DNA of 64,000 nucleotides from Aeromonas eucrenophila (GTDB lineage: Bacteria > Pseudomonadota > Gammaproteobacteria > Enterobacterales > Aeromonadaceae). The DNA lies in assembly GCF_000819865.1 (NCBI RefSeq), contig NZ_CDDF01000008.1:62001-126000 (forward strand), read 5' to 3'. Within the stretch, counting starts at the first letter, position 1, and every line of letters begins with the position of its first letter. Shown here one piece after another: positions 55,703-64,000 of the stretch. The translations under genes and the position numbers were made by a program. The notes beneath the pieces are model-generated. The model did not search any database. It was not told the DNA's origin and was given only the letters and a program-made list of their open reading frames with translations.

Positions 55703-56995
55703 GAGTTGATCCGAGGTGCTGATCACCTTGGCGTTGGCTTGATAAGCCTTGGTATACGCCATGATCTTGACCCCTTCCTCATCGGTGTTGACCCCGCTGA
55801 CACTGCTGAGCTTGGTGGCAAGCTGCTTCTCCATGTTGGCGTCCGCCTCCATGGTCGCCTTGCCTTGACCACTCTGTACCGCCATGCGGCCGAGCAGCGC
55901 ACTGTAGGCGTCATACTGGCTGTCCTTGATGGTCAGCAGCTCCTGCAAGTTGCGGTTATCACCATTGCCGCCCCCCGCCTTGGCAAAGGCCAGGTGATTA
56001 CCGGTAAAGCCAGCCGCCACCTTGAGGGTGCCGGACGGATTGAGGGGGTCGTAACTGAACATGGGTTTGCCCGGATCACCGTTCAGATCGACCCCGCCCG
56101 CCTGCTTGGCATTGAAGTCATCCGCCAGCTTCTTCGCTATCTGGTTGAGTTCATCGCGCAGGGGGCGCAACACAGTGGTGCGATACTCCAGCACCCCGGC
56201 CAGGGTCCCCCCTTGCAGCTTGGGGACCTCGAAAGACTGCGGTCCAAAGCTGAGGCTCAGGGTGTCGCCGACGAGGGAGAGGGTACTGCTGCTGCCCGAC
56301 AGCACCAGAGGCTGACCCTGGGGCAGGCTCAACGAGAAGGAGCCATTCTCCTGCCGGTTGACGCGCACCTCCATGAAGGTGGAGAGCTCGCGCACGACCT
56401 GTTCGCGGCTGTCTTCCAGGGCCGACGTATTGACCCCCTTGGACGCCTGCTCGCTGATCTGGGTATTCAGCTCGGCCACCTGCTTCAGGTAGCTGTTGAC
56501 CTGGGTGACCGTACTGTTCAACTGATCATCGATCTGCTTCTCCTGGGTCAACAGGCTCTCGTTCAACTGACCGAAACGGTTGGCAAGGGCGCCGGCGGAA
56601 CTGACGATCTGACTGCGCTGTGCCGGTGTCTCCGGACTGTCGAGCGCGGCGTTGAGAGAGGCAAAGAAGCTGTCCAGCCCCTTGGCGATGTTCATCGACT
56701 CACTGCCAAGCAGCTGCTCAGTGGTATTGATGTACTGATGAAACGCATAGGATGAACCGGTTGCGGAGCGGCTGCGCCAGTGCTGGGAAACCAGATAATC
56801 ATCGGTGATCCGGCGTACCCCGGTCACTTCCACGCCCATGCCGTTATCCAGCCGACCAAAGCCGGACAGACTGCCCATCATGGCCTCCTGGCGGCTGTAG
56901 CCGATGGTATTGACGTTGGCAATATTCTGGGCGGTGACGTTGAGCGCGATCTGGGCCGCATTCAGTCCACTAAAACCGATATTGAGCAGCGACAT
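55676..56995 (-). CDS. flgK: lateral flagellar hook-associated protein FlgK (LfgK)
   Basis: First junction protein (HAP1) on the hook; 439 residues. It has the rod/hook N-terminal motif NIGFSGLNAAQIALNVTAQN followed by NVNTIGYSRQ, and the C-terminal KAYQANAKVISTSDQLFNSI. The ATG overlaps the flgJ stop by one base (TGATG). The 3' end is repeated in the downstream spacer. Confidence 0.95.
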   Translation of the reverse strand: MSLLNIGFSGLNAAQIALNVTAQNIANVNTIGYSRQEAMMGSLSGFGRLDNGMGVEVTGVRRITDDYLVSQHWRSRSATGSSYAFHQYINTTEQLLGSESMNIAKGLDSFFASLNAALDSPETPAQRSQIVSSAGALANRFGQLNESLLTQEKQIDDQLNSTVTQVNSYLKQVAELNTQISEQASKGVNTSALEDSREQVVRELSTFMEVRVNRQENGSFSLSLPQGQPLVLSGSSSTLSLVGDTLSLSFGPQSFEVPKLQGGTLAGVLEYRTTVLRPLRDELNQIAKKLADDFNAKQAGGVDLNGDPGKPMFSYDPLNPSGTLKVAAGFTGNHLAFAKAGGGNGDNRNLQELLTIKDSQYDAYSALLGRMAVQSGQGKATMEADANMEKQLATKLSSVSGVNTDEEGVKIMAYTKAYQANAKVISTSDQLFNSILNMF

Positions 56996-57393
56996 CAGTC
57001 AATTTTCCTCATTTTGGCCGAATTCAGAGGCTGACTGAAAGCAGCCAGGGTCTGCTGTTCCGAAGCGACCATTGACTCGCCATTCTTTAATGTGGGCACC
57101 AGCTGATTGACCATCTGCTCCTTGAGCCCCATGCCGCCACGCTTCACCAGGCTCATCGCCAGCTGGCTGTCGTACATGTCGCGATACAGCTCTTCACCCT
57201 TGATGAGCTTGTCATCCTCATCCTGCATGGCATCTGAGGCCGAACGCATGTGCTTGAGAACGGTCTGCAGGAAGGTCACCTCGAACTGACCCGCTGCCGC
57301 CTCCAGGGCTGCACGCTGATCCGGGTTGCTCTTTATCTGCTGCAGTTCGTTGAGATCCTGATAGAAGCCAGGCTCAGACGTTATCTTGGTCAT
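56995..57393 (-). CDS. flgJ: lateral flagellar rod-capping protein FlgJ, single-domain form (LfgJ)
   Basis: Rod cap of 132 residues with the Rod-binding domain (AAGQFEVTFLQTVLKHMRSAS and the MYDSQLAMSLVKRGGMGL helix). The C-terminal peptidoglycan hydrolase (glucosaminidase) domain of enteric FlgJ is absent, so wall penetration needs another enzyme. ATG 57393 has GAGGA eight bases upstream; the open frame to 57474 lies inside flgI and is not used. Confidence 0.9.
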   Translation of the reverse strand: MTKITSEPGFYQDLNELQQIKSNPDQRAALEAAAGQFEVTFLQTVLKHMRSASDAMQDEDDKLIKGEELYRDMYDSQLAMSLVKRGGMGLKEQMVNQLVPTLKNGESMVASEQQTLAAFSQPLNSAKMRKID

Positions 57394-57403
57394 ATCAATA
57401 TCC

Positions 57404-58510
57404 TCAGATGACCACCAGCTCTCCCTCGAGGGCTCCCGCCTCGTCGAGGGCTTGCAGTATGGCCATGACATCATCCGGGGTCGCCCCCAGGGAATTCACT
57501 GCCTTGACGATCACCTCCAGCGAGGTTCCCTCCGGCCAGACAAACATGTTGTTGCGTTCACGGTCCACCTGGACCTGCGAATTGGGGGTGGTGGTGGTTC
57601 GGCCGTTGGAGAAGGCGTTGGGCTGACTGACCGTCTGGCTCTCGCCTATGGTCACCGTCAGGCTGCCGTGACTGACGGCGGCCTTGCGCACCTTGACCCC
57701 TTGCCCCATGACGACGGTGCCGGTCCGGCTGTTGAAGACCACCCTGGGCCGCTCGCTGCCCATGTCCACCTGAATGTCCTGCAGCAAGGCCATGAAGGAG
57801 ATCCGCTGGCTCTCATCGCGGGGCGCCGCAATCTGGATGCGCCCGGCACTGACCGCCTTGGCAACCGGCCCCAACTGGCGATTGATCTCCCGCTCCACAT
57901 TGCGCGCCGTCTTGAAGTTCGGCTGGTGCAGATTCAGGATCACCTCGGGTTTGTCCGCGAAGCTGCTGGCCGCCTCCCGTTCGATGATGGCGCCGTTGGG
58001 AATGATGCCCGCCGTCGGCACATTGATGGTGACGGAAGAGCCGGACTGCCCCTCTGCCTTGACCCCGGCCACCACCAGGTTGCCCTGGGCGACGGCGTAG
58101 ACTTCGCCGTCGATACCGCGCATGGGGGTCAGCAGCAGGGAGCCCCCCCGCAGGCTCTTGGCATCGCCGATGGAGGTCACAGTCACATCCACCAGCTGCC
58201 CCTTGCCGGCCAGCGCCGGCAGGGTCGCCTGCACCGATACAGCGGCGACGTTCTTGAGTTTGGGATCGATGTCATCGGGCAGTTGCACGCCAAACTGCTT
58301 GAGCATGTTGGTCATGGACTGGCCGGTGAATTTGACCTGGCTGCGATCCCCGGTGCCGGAGAGACCGACCACCAGGCCATAGCCCACCAGCTGGTTGGTT
58401 CTCATCCCCTGCACGTCTGCAATGTCCAGCAAGGCCCGTTTGGCGGGAGCGGCGGCCCCGGCCACGCCCGGCAGGACGAAGCAGATCAGGGCGATACACC
58501 ATTTTTTCAT
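57404..58510 (-). CDS. flgI: lateral flagellar P-ring protein FlgI (LfgI)
   Basis: Periplasmic P-ring subunit, 368 residues, exported by a Sec signal ([19 protein letters not shown], cleaved near [12 protein letters not shown]). Conserved [20 protein letters not shown] and the C-terminal [20 protein letters not shown] are present. ATG 58510 is chosen because GAGGA lies five bases upstream; a GTG at 58522 overlaps flgH. Confidence 0.95.
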   Translation of the reverse strand: MKKWCIALICFVLPGVAGAAAPAKRALLDIADVQGMRTNQLVGYGLVVGLSGTGDRSQVKFTGQSMTNMLKQFGVQLPDDIDPKLKNVAAVSVQATLPALAGKGQLVDVTVTSIGDAKSLRGGSLLLTPMRGIDGEVYAVAQGNLVVAGVKAEGQSGSSVTINVPTAGIIPNGAIIEREAASSFADKPEVILNLHQPNFKTARNVEREINRQLGPVAKAVSAGRIQIAAPRDESQRISFMALLQDIQVDMGSERPRVVFNSRTGTVVMGQGVKVRKAAVSHGSLTVTIGESQTVSQPNAFSNGRTTTTPNSQVQVDRERNNMFVWPEGTSLEVIVKAVNSLGATPDDVMAILQALDEAGALEGELVVI

Positions 58511-58518
58511 CTGGATCC

Positions 58519-59190
58519 TCACAGGGGAGCGAAAGCGGAACTGAAGAAGCGAGCCATCCAGCCCATCTGATTGCTGTCGGCGAGGGCGCCGCGTCCCGCA
58601 TAGGTGATGCGGGCATCGGCGATGCGCTGCGAAGAGATACGGTTGCTCTGGTCGATGTCATCGACCCGCACCATGCCTCCCAGGCGGATGTATTCATCCC
58701 CCTGATTGAGGCGGATCCACTTCTCCCCCCGGATCCCCAGTACCCCGTTTGGCATCACCTCGGCCACAGTGACGGTGATGGCACCGGCCAGGGTGTTCTG
58801 CTGGCTGGAGGTGGCACCACCATCGAAGTCGCGGTCGGCACTGACCGAGGCACCCCAGTCGGGCCGTGACACGCCACCAATGGAGGGCGCCGGCACATTG
58901 ATGCTGTTGTTCTTGTTCATGCTGGTGTTGGCTTTCTTGCTGGACTGGGTCCGCTCTTCCAGCATCACCGTCAGGATATCGCCGATGCGATAGGCGCGGC
59001 GATCCTGGAACAGCGTCATCATGTAGTCGCCACGGTAGAGGCTACCATCTTCCCCTCCCTCCATCCTCGTCATCTGGGAGCGGGAGGGAGCCCATTTCTC
59101 GTCACCGGGCTCGGGGGCCTGCAGCTCATAGGTGGAACATCCCCCCAGCAGCAGGATTAACCCGAAGCAACGCCACATAGACCCTCTCAT
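58519..59190 (-). CDS. flgH: lateral flagellar L-ring lipoprotein FlgH (LfgH)
   Basis: Outer-membrane L-ring subunit, 223 residues. A lipobox LLLGGC (Cys about 18) follows a short signal peptide. Conserved features include [21 protein letters not shown] and [22 protein letters not shown] 59190 overlaps the flgG stop (TGATG); GTG 59193 and ATG 59178 are alternatives. Confidence 0.94.
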   Translation of the reverse strand: MRGSMWRCFGLILLLGGCSTYELQAPEPGDEKWAPSRSQMTRMEGGEDGSLYRGDYMMTLFQDRRAYRIGDILTVMLEERTQSSKKANTSMNKNNSINVPAPSIGGVSRPDWGASVSADRDFDGGATSSQQNTLAGAITVTVAEVMPNGVLGIRGEKWIRLNQGDEYIRLGGMVRVDDIDQSNRISSQRIADARITYAGRGALADSNQMGWMARFFSSAFAPL

Positions 59191-59975
59191 CACAGGGCCT
59201 GGGTCACGAACTTGAGCATCTGATCGGCAGAAGAAACCACCTTGGCATTCATCTCATAGGCACGCTGGGTGGTGATCATGTCCACCATCTCTTCCACCAC
59301 GTTGACGTTGGAGCTCTCCAGGGTGAACTGCTTGATGGCCCCCATGGCCTCTTCCCCTGGGACCCCTTCGATCGCCTCACCGGAGGCTCCCGTCGCGCGA
59401 TAGAGGTTGCCCCCCAAGGCTTCCAGTCCGGCCGGGTTCGAGAAGTTGGTCAGGGTAATACGCCCCAGCTCCACGTTCTCCTGCTGCCCCGGCAAGGTAG
59501 CGCTCACGGTACCATCGGTGCCGATGGCCACCTTGGTGGCGTTATCCGGGATCTGGATCTGCGGCAGCATGGGCAGGCCATCGGAATTGACCAGCAGGCC
59601 TTCCGCATTGCGGTGCCACTGGCCATTACGGGTATAGGCCGTCTCGCCATCCGGGCGCTCGACCCCGAAGAAGCCAGCCCCGACCACGGCCATGTCCAGC
59701 TCCTGGTTGGTGTTCTGGAACTGACCTGGGGTAAACACCTTCTGGGTGCCAACCACCCGCACACCATTACCCATCTGGATGCCTATGGGAGACAGATTCT
59801 GCTGATCCTGCTGGGCACCTGGCTGGCGCTGGACCTGATAGAACAGATCCTCGAAGGCGACCCGATCACGCTTGAAACCGACCGTGTTGACGTTGGCCAG
59901 GTTGTTGGAAATGCTGGCCATCTTGGCATCTTGTGCCGACAGACCCGTTTTACTCACCCACAATGCTGCGTGCAT
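59190..59975 (-). CDS. flgG: lateral flagellar distal rod protein FlgG (LfgG)
   Basis: Distal rod subunit, 261 residues. It shows ALWVSKTGLSAQDAKMASIS, the rod signature NNLANVNTVGFKRDRVAF, and the C-terminal MVDMITTQRAYEMNAKVVS. A 90-base spacer separates it from flgF; I saw no clear element in that spacer. Confidence 0.96.
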   Translation of the reverse strand: MHAALWVSKTGLSAQDAKMASISNNLANVNTVGFKRDRVAFEDLFYQVQRQPGAQQDQQNLSPIGIQMGNGVRVVGTQKVFTPGQFQNTNQELDMAVVGAGFFGVERPDGETAYTRNGQWHRNAEGLLVNSDGLPMLPQIQIPDNATKVAIGTDGTVSATLPGQQENVELGRITLTNFSNPAGLEALGGNLYRATGASGEAIEGVPGEEAMGAIKQFTLESSNVNVVEEMVDMITTQRAYEMNAKVVSSADQMLKFVTQAL

Positions 59976-60065
59976 CTTCGTCTCTCCACCGATTCATTCG
60001 GGAGCGCTGATACGCCCCATCAACTCTTGTTCACGGTCCTGCCTGGGCCACCGCATTCAACGCTG

Positions 60066-60800
60066 TCAGCCCTGACCTGAGATCAACCGGGCTCCTTGCC
60101 GGGCCTGATCATCGGCGGTTTTCATCAACTTGACCTGCAACTCGAAGTTCCGGGTCAGAGACATGCTGCTGATAAGCTCATCCACCGCGTTCACGTTCGC
60201 CCCCTCGAGGAAACCTGAGGCCAGCACCACTTGCTCGCTGATCTCGGCATCTCCACCCTGGCGTTGCCGGAACAGACCATCCTGCCCCTTCACCAGATCG
60301 GCAGGATCCGGATTGACCAGCTTGAGACGACCCACGTCCAACCGAGCACCACCACCCGGCGGGGTGATGCTGAGGGAACCATCCTTGCCAAAACTCAGGT
60401 CACGATAGGCAGGCAGCACCATCTCGCCACCATCACCCAGCACCGGACGACCATTGAGAGTCAGCAGTCCCTCGCCATCCACCTCCAGGTTGCCGGCGCG
60501 GGTATAGGCTTCCTTGCCATCGTCCGTCTGTACCGTGATGAACCCTTCACCGCGCACCGCCACATCCAACTTGCGGCCTGTCTGCATCAGAGCCCCCGGC
60601 TTGAAGTTGGTACCCGCCAGTTCCTCGCGCGCCATGACCCGGCTCTGATAACCATCACCGGTCAAGGCATAGGCGGAGGCCCGCTCAAAATCGGCCCGGA
60701 AACCGGCGGTATTGACGTTGGCCAGGTTGTTTGCCCGAATTTGCTGGGCCATCAGGGTGTGTTGCGCCCCCGACATGGCGGTATAGATAAGCTTTTCCAC
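60066..60800 (-). CDS. flgF: lateral flagellar proximal rod protein FlgF (LfgF)
   Basis: Proximal rod subunit, 244 residues, with the N-terminal IYTAMSGAQHTLMAQQIRAN and NLANVNTAGFRADFERA motifs and the C-terminal SMSLTRNFELQVKLMKTAD. It lies 10 bases after flgE. Confidence 0.95.
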   Translation of the reverse strand: MEKLIYTAMSGAQHTLMAQQIRANNLANVNTAGFRADFERASAYALTGDGYQSRVMAREELAGTNFKPGALMQTGRKLDVAVRGEGFITVQTDDGKEAYTRAGNLEVDGEGLLTLNGRPVLGDGGEMVLPAYRDLSFGKDGSLSITPPGGGARLDVGRLKLVNPDPADLVKGQDGLFRQRQGGDAEISEQVVLASGFLEGANVNAVDELISSMSLTRNFELQVKLMKTADDQARQGARLISGQG

Positions 60801-60810
60801 GCATCACGCC

Positions 60811-62004
60811 TTAGAAGGAGTTGAAGAGAACCTGGGTCATCTTGTCAGCCGAGCTGATGGTCTTGGCATTGGCCTGATAGTTGCGCTGGGAGGTCATCAG
60901 ACTGACCAGCTCGCCCGTCAGATCGACGTTGGAGCCTTCATAGGCACCCGCCGTCAGGGTGCCCAGCGTCCCGGTTCCGGGAGCACCCAACACCGGTTGG
61001 CCCGAGCTGAACGACTGCTGCCAGGTGGTGTTGTTGGTCTGCAACAAACCGTTGGGATTGGTGAAGTTCGCCATCACTACCTGACCCTGCCGCAGGCTCT
61101 GGCCATTGGTGAAGGTGGCATAGACACCGCCATCGGCATCGACCCGGACTCCCGTCAGATCACCTGCGGTATAACCGTTGGACTGGTTGCGGGTCGCGTT
61201 GAAATCGGAGGCATACTGGCTGACGCGGGCCAGATCGGCCTTCAACACAATAGGCTCAGCCCCCGCCGGCGCCAAGTTCAACACCGGGGCAGTCGTCGGC
61301 GTCTTCAGGGTCCCGTTGGTGTTGAACTCCATGGTCACCGGGGCACCCGTCTTGGTGCCGTTGAAGGCGTAATTAACCTGCCAGCGGTTATCACCCGTCT
61401 TCACGAAATACTGGGTGACGGTGTGCTCCACGCCGAGGGAGTCATAGACCTTGCTGGACTGGGAATAGCTGTAACTCTCCGACTTGGTCGGATCGAAGGG
61501 GTGCGCTGTCTGATCGATCACGCTGGCATCCGCCTTCAGATTGGCCACGAACTCCAGGCTATCAGAGGCCTTGGCCGGCAAGTTGCCTGCCTTCACCTGG
61601 ATGTCACCCACCACGCCCGACTGCAGCTCGCCCGCCTCGTTGGTAGTGTAACCTTGCAGACGAGTGCCATTGGCGGTGGTCAGGTAGTTGCTGGCATCGC
61701 GCTGGAACATGCCGGCCCGGGTGTAGGACGTCTGACCGTTGCTGTCCTTGAGAACGAAGAAGCCATTGCCGGAGATCGCCAGATCCAACCCGCGCCCGGT
61801 CCGCATCACGTCACCATTGCGATCGAAATTCTGGGAGACATTGTTCATCTCGACACCGCCAGCCTGACCACCGCCGTAGATGGCGGCAAACTCGGCACGG
61901 CTGGACTTGAAGCCCGCGGTGCTCGCATTGGCAACGTTGTTACTGATGACACTCAACTCTTGATTGACGGCGCGCAGGCCGCTCAGTCCGATACTAAAAG
62001 ACAC
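60811..62004 (-). CDS. flgE: lateral flagellar hook protein FlgE (LfgE)
   Basis: Main hook subunit, 397 residues. Visible are SIGLSGLRAVNQELSVISNN, NVANASTAGFKSSRAEFA, the FlgE D2-like middle (about 150-300), and the C-terminal LVSLMTSQRNYQANAKTI. It follows flgD after 18 bases. Confidence 0.96.
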   Translation of the reverse strand: MSFSIGLSGLRAVNQELSVISNNVANASTAGFKSSRAEFAAIYGGGQAGGVEMNNVSQNFDRNGDVMRTGRGLDLAISGNGFFVLKDSNGQTSYTRAGMFQRDASNYLTTANGTRLQGYTTNEAGELQSGVVGDIQVKAGNLPAKASDSLEFVANLKADASVIDQTAHPFDPTKSESYSYSQSSKVYDSLGVEHTVTQYFVKTGDNRWQVNYAFNGTKTGAPVTMEFNTNGTLKTPTTAPVLNLAPAGAEPIVLKADLARVSQYASDFNATRNQSNGYTAGDLTGVRVDADGGVYATFTNGQSLRQGQVVMANFTNPNGLLQTNNTTWQQSFSSGQPVLGAPGTGTLGTLTAGAYEGSNVDLTGELVSLMTSQRNYQANAKTISSADKMTQVLFNSF

Positions 62005-62022
62005 AGTTTCGCTCCTATCTGA

Positions 62023-62718
62023 TTACGCCGACTTACCAAACTGGACAGCACTGAACAGAGGAACATCCCCTACCCCTGCTACCTGCAACATGATTTCACC
62101 CGTGCCCGGCAGGCTGACGCGCTCCACCTTGCTGGCCACGTAATTCTTGGTGGTGGTAGCCACCCCGGCGAGGGAAGCCTTCACCTCGAAGCTGTATTCG
62201 CCGGCCGGCAGGGTCGGCAGCTCATAGTCCAGTGACCCTGCCTTGCTCTCTCCCCAATTCTTGGTCGCGACCAGGGTGCCGTGTTTGTCATAGACCTTGA
62301 GTTCAACCTGATCGGCAGCGCCCCCCAGCTCCACTTGCCCACGGATATGCTGCTCATCCTTCTGGCTCAGGGTCTGGCTTGGCACCATCACTTCCTTGTC
62401 GATCAAATCCGTGCTCTGCAGCACCTGCTGGGTATCCATCATGTTGATGGACTTCTGTTGCAGCACCTTGAGGCCTTCGACCCCCTCCACCATGCTGAAC
62501 TGGGCCAGCTGGGTGACGTACTGGGCACCGTCCAGCGGGTTGGTCGGATCCTGGTTCTGGATCTGGGCCACCATCATCTGCAGGAATTCATTGCGCAGCT
62601 GGGTGCCGGTCTGGGCACTCTGGCCGGTGGAGGCGCCATTGGTGGCGATGTCCGGGGTCGTGGCTCGCTGGCTGGCACTACGGGCCGTATCCAGACTACT
62701 TACTTGGGGCAGGCTCAT
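62023..62718 (-). CDS. flgD: lateral flagellar hook-cap assembly protein FlgD (LfgD)
   Basis: Scaffold needed for hook polymerisation, 231 residues. The conserved N-terminal FLQMMVAQIQNQDPTNPLDG and TQLAQFSMVEG motifs are followed by a FlgD Ig-like/Tudor region (LGGAADQVELKVYDKHGTL). The ATG is next to the flgC stop region. Confidence 0.95.
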   Translation of the reverse strand: MSLPQVSSLDTARSASQRATTPDIATNGASTGQSAQTGTQLRNEFLQMMVAQIQNQDPTNPLDGAQYVTQLAQFSMVEGVEGLKVLQQKSINMMDTQQVLQSTDLIDKEVMVPSQTLSQKDEQHIRGQVELGGAADQVELKVYDKHGTLVATKNWGESKAGSLDYELPTLPAGEYSFEVKASLAGVATTTKNYVASKVERVSLPGTGEIMLQVAGVGDVPLFSAVQFGKSA

Positions 62719-63144
62719 TTAAGCCCCCTGCCCAAGACGCAGCAGCCCCTGCTGCATGCTGTTGATGCGATTGATCACCTCGACCGAGGTCTCGAAACCG
62801 CGGGAGGCGCTCATCATGTCCGCCATCTCTTCGACCGCATTGACGTTGGAGTAGTAGACAAAGCCATCACCGTCGGCCAAGGGGTTGGTCGGCTCAAGCC
62901 GTTTCTCGACCTGACGATCCGACTGTACTATTCCGGCAATCTGCACCTGTGCGGCTCCGAGTCCGTCGGCATCCTGCACCCGCTGATAGAGGGTGGAGAA
63001 GACGGGTTTGATGGCCCGGAAGGCAGCATCTTCACTGCCGGCGGCACTGTCGACGTTGGCCAGATTGGATGCCACGGTATCGAGGCGGACTGTCTGCGCC
63101 CGCATGGCGCTGCCTGCGATGTCATAGATTCGATTGAACGACAT
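62719..63144 (-). CDS. flgC: lateral flagellar proximal rod protein FlgC (LfgC)
   Basis: Proximal rod subunit, 141 residues, with SAMRAQTVRLDTVASNLANV near the start and MADMMSASRGFETSVEVIN near the end, both typical rod-family helices. It lies two bases after flgB. Confidence 0.95.
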   Translation of the reverse strand: MSFNRIYDIAGSAMRAQTVRLDTVASNLANVDSAAGSEDAAFRAIKPVFSTLYQRVQDADGLGAAQVQIAGIVQSDRQVEKRLEPTNPLADGDGFVYYSNVNAVEEMADMMSASRGFETSVEVINRINSMQQGLLRLGQGA

Positions 63145-63146
63145 GA

Positions 63147-63536
63147 TTAACGGCCCTCGATCGCCTTGGCGATCCCGGTGATTTTCATATTCAAGAAGGT
63201 GAGGCTGGTCTGAAAGTCGGTCGCATTGTTGGCAAACTTGCTCTGCTCCACACTGAGCTCGGCCGTGTTGCCATCCATGGACACTTGGTATGGGATGCGA
63301 TAGAGAGGATGTTGCATGTCGGTGTTCATGGCGCCCTGACTGATGGTCGCCCCCTGATCTCCTGCCGCAACTTGCTGGGCGACACGACCGAGGATCGCCT
63401 TATAATCCACATCCCGGGCCAGATAACCGGGAGTATCCACATTGGCCAGATTTCCTGCCAAAATACGCGCCCGATCCGCCCGCACATCGAGGGCATAGGG
63501 GTGCACGCCAAGAGCGCTGTCAAATGAGATACTCAT
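63147..63536 (-). CDS. flgB: lateral flagellar proximal rod protein FlgB (LfgB)
   Basis: Most proximal rod subunit, 129 residues, with NLANVDTPGYLARDVDYK and the C-terminal QTSLTFLNMKITGIAKAIEG. AAGGA lies six bases before the ATG. First gene of the long flgB-flgL unit, divergent from flgA. Confidence 0.95.
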   Translation of the reverse strand: MSISFDSALGVHPYALDVRADRARILAGNLANVDTPGYLARDVDYKAILGRVAQQVAAGDQGATISQGAMNTDMQHPLYRIPYQVSMDGNTAELSVEQSKFANNATDFQTSLTFLNMKITGIAKAIEGR

Positions 63537-63588
63537 GCTTCGTCCTTTTTATGAACCAGTCAGACCAGTGCATCCTTTATCAAGACTC

Positions 63589-64000
63589 ATGCCAATCATG
63601 AAACCCCCTCATTTCCGCTGGCAGCGGCATCGCCAGTGGCTGATAGCCCTGACAAAAGGGGAAGCGCTGTTTCCCGTATGGAAGTGGGTCAGCCTGCTGA
63701 GCCTGCTGGTTTTTACCCTTCCGCTACGGGCCGAGCCTGCCATTTCGGTACCGCAGCTGGAGGCCCTGCTCAAGGACGATGCCAGACAGGCCATCACCAC
63801 CTATCTGACACAACAGGGCTGGCCGGATCGAGAGGCCGACTATCAGGTCTGGCTCTCCCCCGCCGCCACCCACCTGCCCCAGTGTCAGCAGGCAATACGC
63901 TTGCAAGCAGGTGGTCAGTACCGCCAGCCATGGGGACGACGCCCCTATCTGGTGGAGTGCACTGAGCCCTCCTGGCAGCTGAGGGCCAGGGTCGAAGTCA
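63589..64000 (+). CDS. flgA: lateral flagellar P-ring chaperone FlgA (LfgA), partial
   Basis: Start of a protein in the FlgA position, divergent from flgB; it runs off the right edge after about 137 codons. Translation gives MPIMKPPHFRW with a late signal-like hydrophobic stretch (about 32-47, WVSLLSLLVFTLPLRA) and then mature-looking sequence (AISVPQLEALLKDDARQAI). FlgA is a periplasmic chaperone for P-ring assembly. An in-frame ATG at 63598 is an alternative start. Identity rests on position and the N-terminal pattern, since the conserved C-terminal domain is outside the window. Confidence 0.75.
   Translation, partial: MPIMKPPHFRWQRHRQWLIALTKGEALFPVWKWVSLLSLLVFTLPLRAEPAISVPQLEALLKDDARQAITTYLTQQGWPDREADYQVWLSPAATHLPQCQQAIRLQAGGQYRQPWGRRPYLVECTEPSWQLRARVEV
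63620..63635 (-). promoter_or_regulatory. weak candidate sigma-54 promoter for flgB
   Basis: On the minus strand TGGCGATGCCGCTGCC keeps the GG-N10-GC spacing of -24/-12 promoters. It lies inside the flgA coding start, about 73 bases of leader before flgB. Lateral genes under LafK use sigma-54 in related bacteria. The match is partial (CTGC instead of TTGC). Confidence 0.3.

Noticed and set aside
57394-57474. Longer FlgJ N-terminus
   Set aside because: The extra residues overlap flgI coding in another frame and do not look like rod-cap sequence, while ATG 57393 has a good binding site.

Overview
The window looks like a chromosomal segment of an Aeromonas species. The evidence is GC-rich gammaproteobacterial coding, a tapABCD type IV pilus operon followed by coaE-zapD-yacG, a complete dcw cell-wall/division cluster, and a lateral flagellar locus (flgA to flgL plus lafA to lafU) with two lateral flagellin genes. 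Two lafA copies fit the A. caviae-like part of the genus, but I cannot fix the species from sequence alone.

Layout. 1-4.7 kb: a patatin/BamA-like outer-membrane phospholipase (cut by the left edge), a methyl-accepting chemotaxis protein with a likely sigma-28 promoter, and a GAF-GGDEF diguanylate cyclase. 4.7-12 kb (minus strand): the pyruvate dehydrogenase operon pdhR-aceE-aceF-lpdA, with two PdhR operators and an FNR-like box upstream. 12.2-21 kb: ampD divergent from a membrane-anchored aspartic protease-like protein and nadC, then tapA-tapB-tapC-tapD-coaE-zapD-yacG. 20.8-41.9 kb (minus strand): one continuous array that reads, from its promoter, mraZ-rsmH-ftsL-ftsI-murE-murF-mraY-murD-ftsW-murG-murC-ftsQ-ftsA-ftsZ-lpxC-M23 peptidase-secA-mutT. 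It lacks ddlB, and an M23 peptidase gene sits where E. coli has secM. 42.1-43.9 kb: a small membrane protein, an MltD-like lytic transglycosylase and a PilZ-domain protein. 43.9-64 kb: the lateral flagellum. flgBCDEFGHIJKL are followed by an unrecognised coiled-coil protein with a flagellin-like tail. Next come a divergent flagellin lysine methylase gene (fliB), two lafA flagellins, lafB (cap), lafC (FliS), lafX, lafE (FliK), lafF (FliL), lafS (sigma-28), lafT and lafU (motor), and the PilZ gene. flgA starts divergently at the right edge and is cut.

How the genes work together. The dcw block makes and polymerises peptidoglycan precursors and builds the division septum. The lateral flagellar block encodes rod, hook, filament, chaperones, sigma factor and a stator for surface swarming. 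Its FlgJ has only the rod-capping domain, so the nearby lytic transglycosylase is a candidate for opening the cell wall. The PilZ protein is a candidate c-di-GMP link to the motor.

Most unusual points: (1) a diverged 67-bp tandem duplication across the flgK/flgL junction that creates a chimeric 18-codon ORF; (2) a 333-residue protein whose last 17 residues look like a flagellin C-terminal tail; (3) a flagellin methylase beside the duplicated flagellins, with no glycosylation gene in view; (4) matching small hairpins in both lafA leaders; (5) repeated copies of the aceE 3' end in the aceE-aceF spacer. No RNA genes, insertion sequences or CRISPR arrays were seen.
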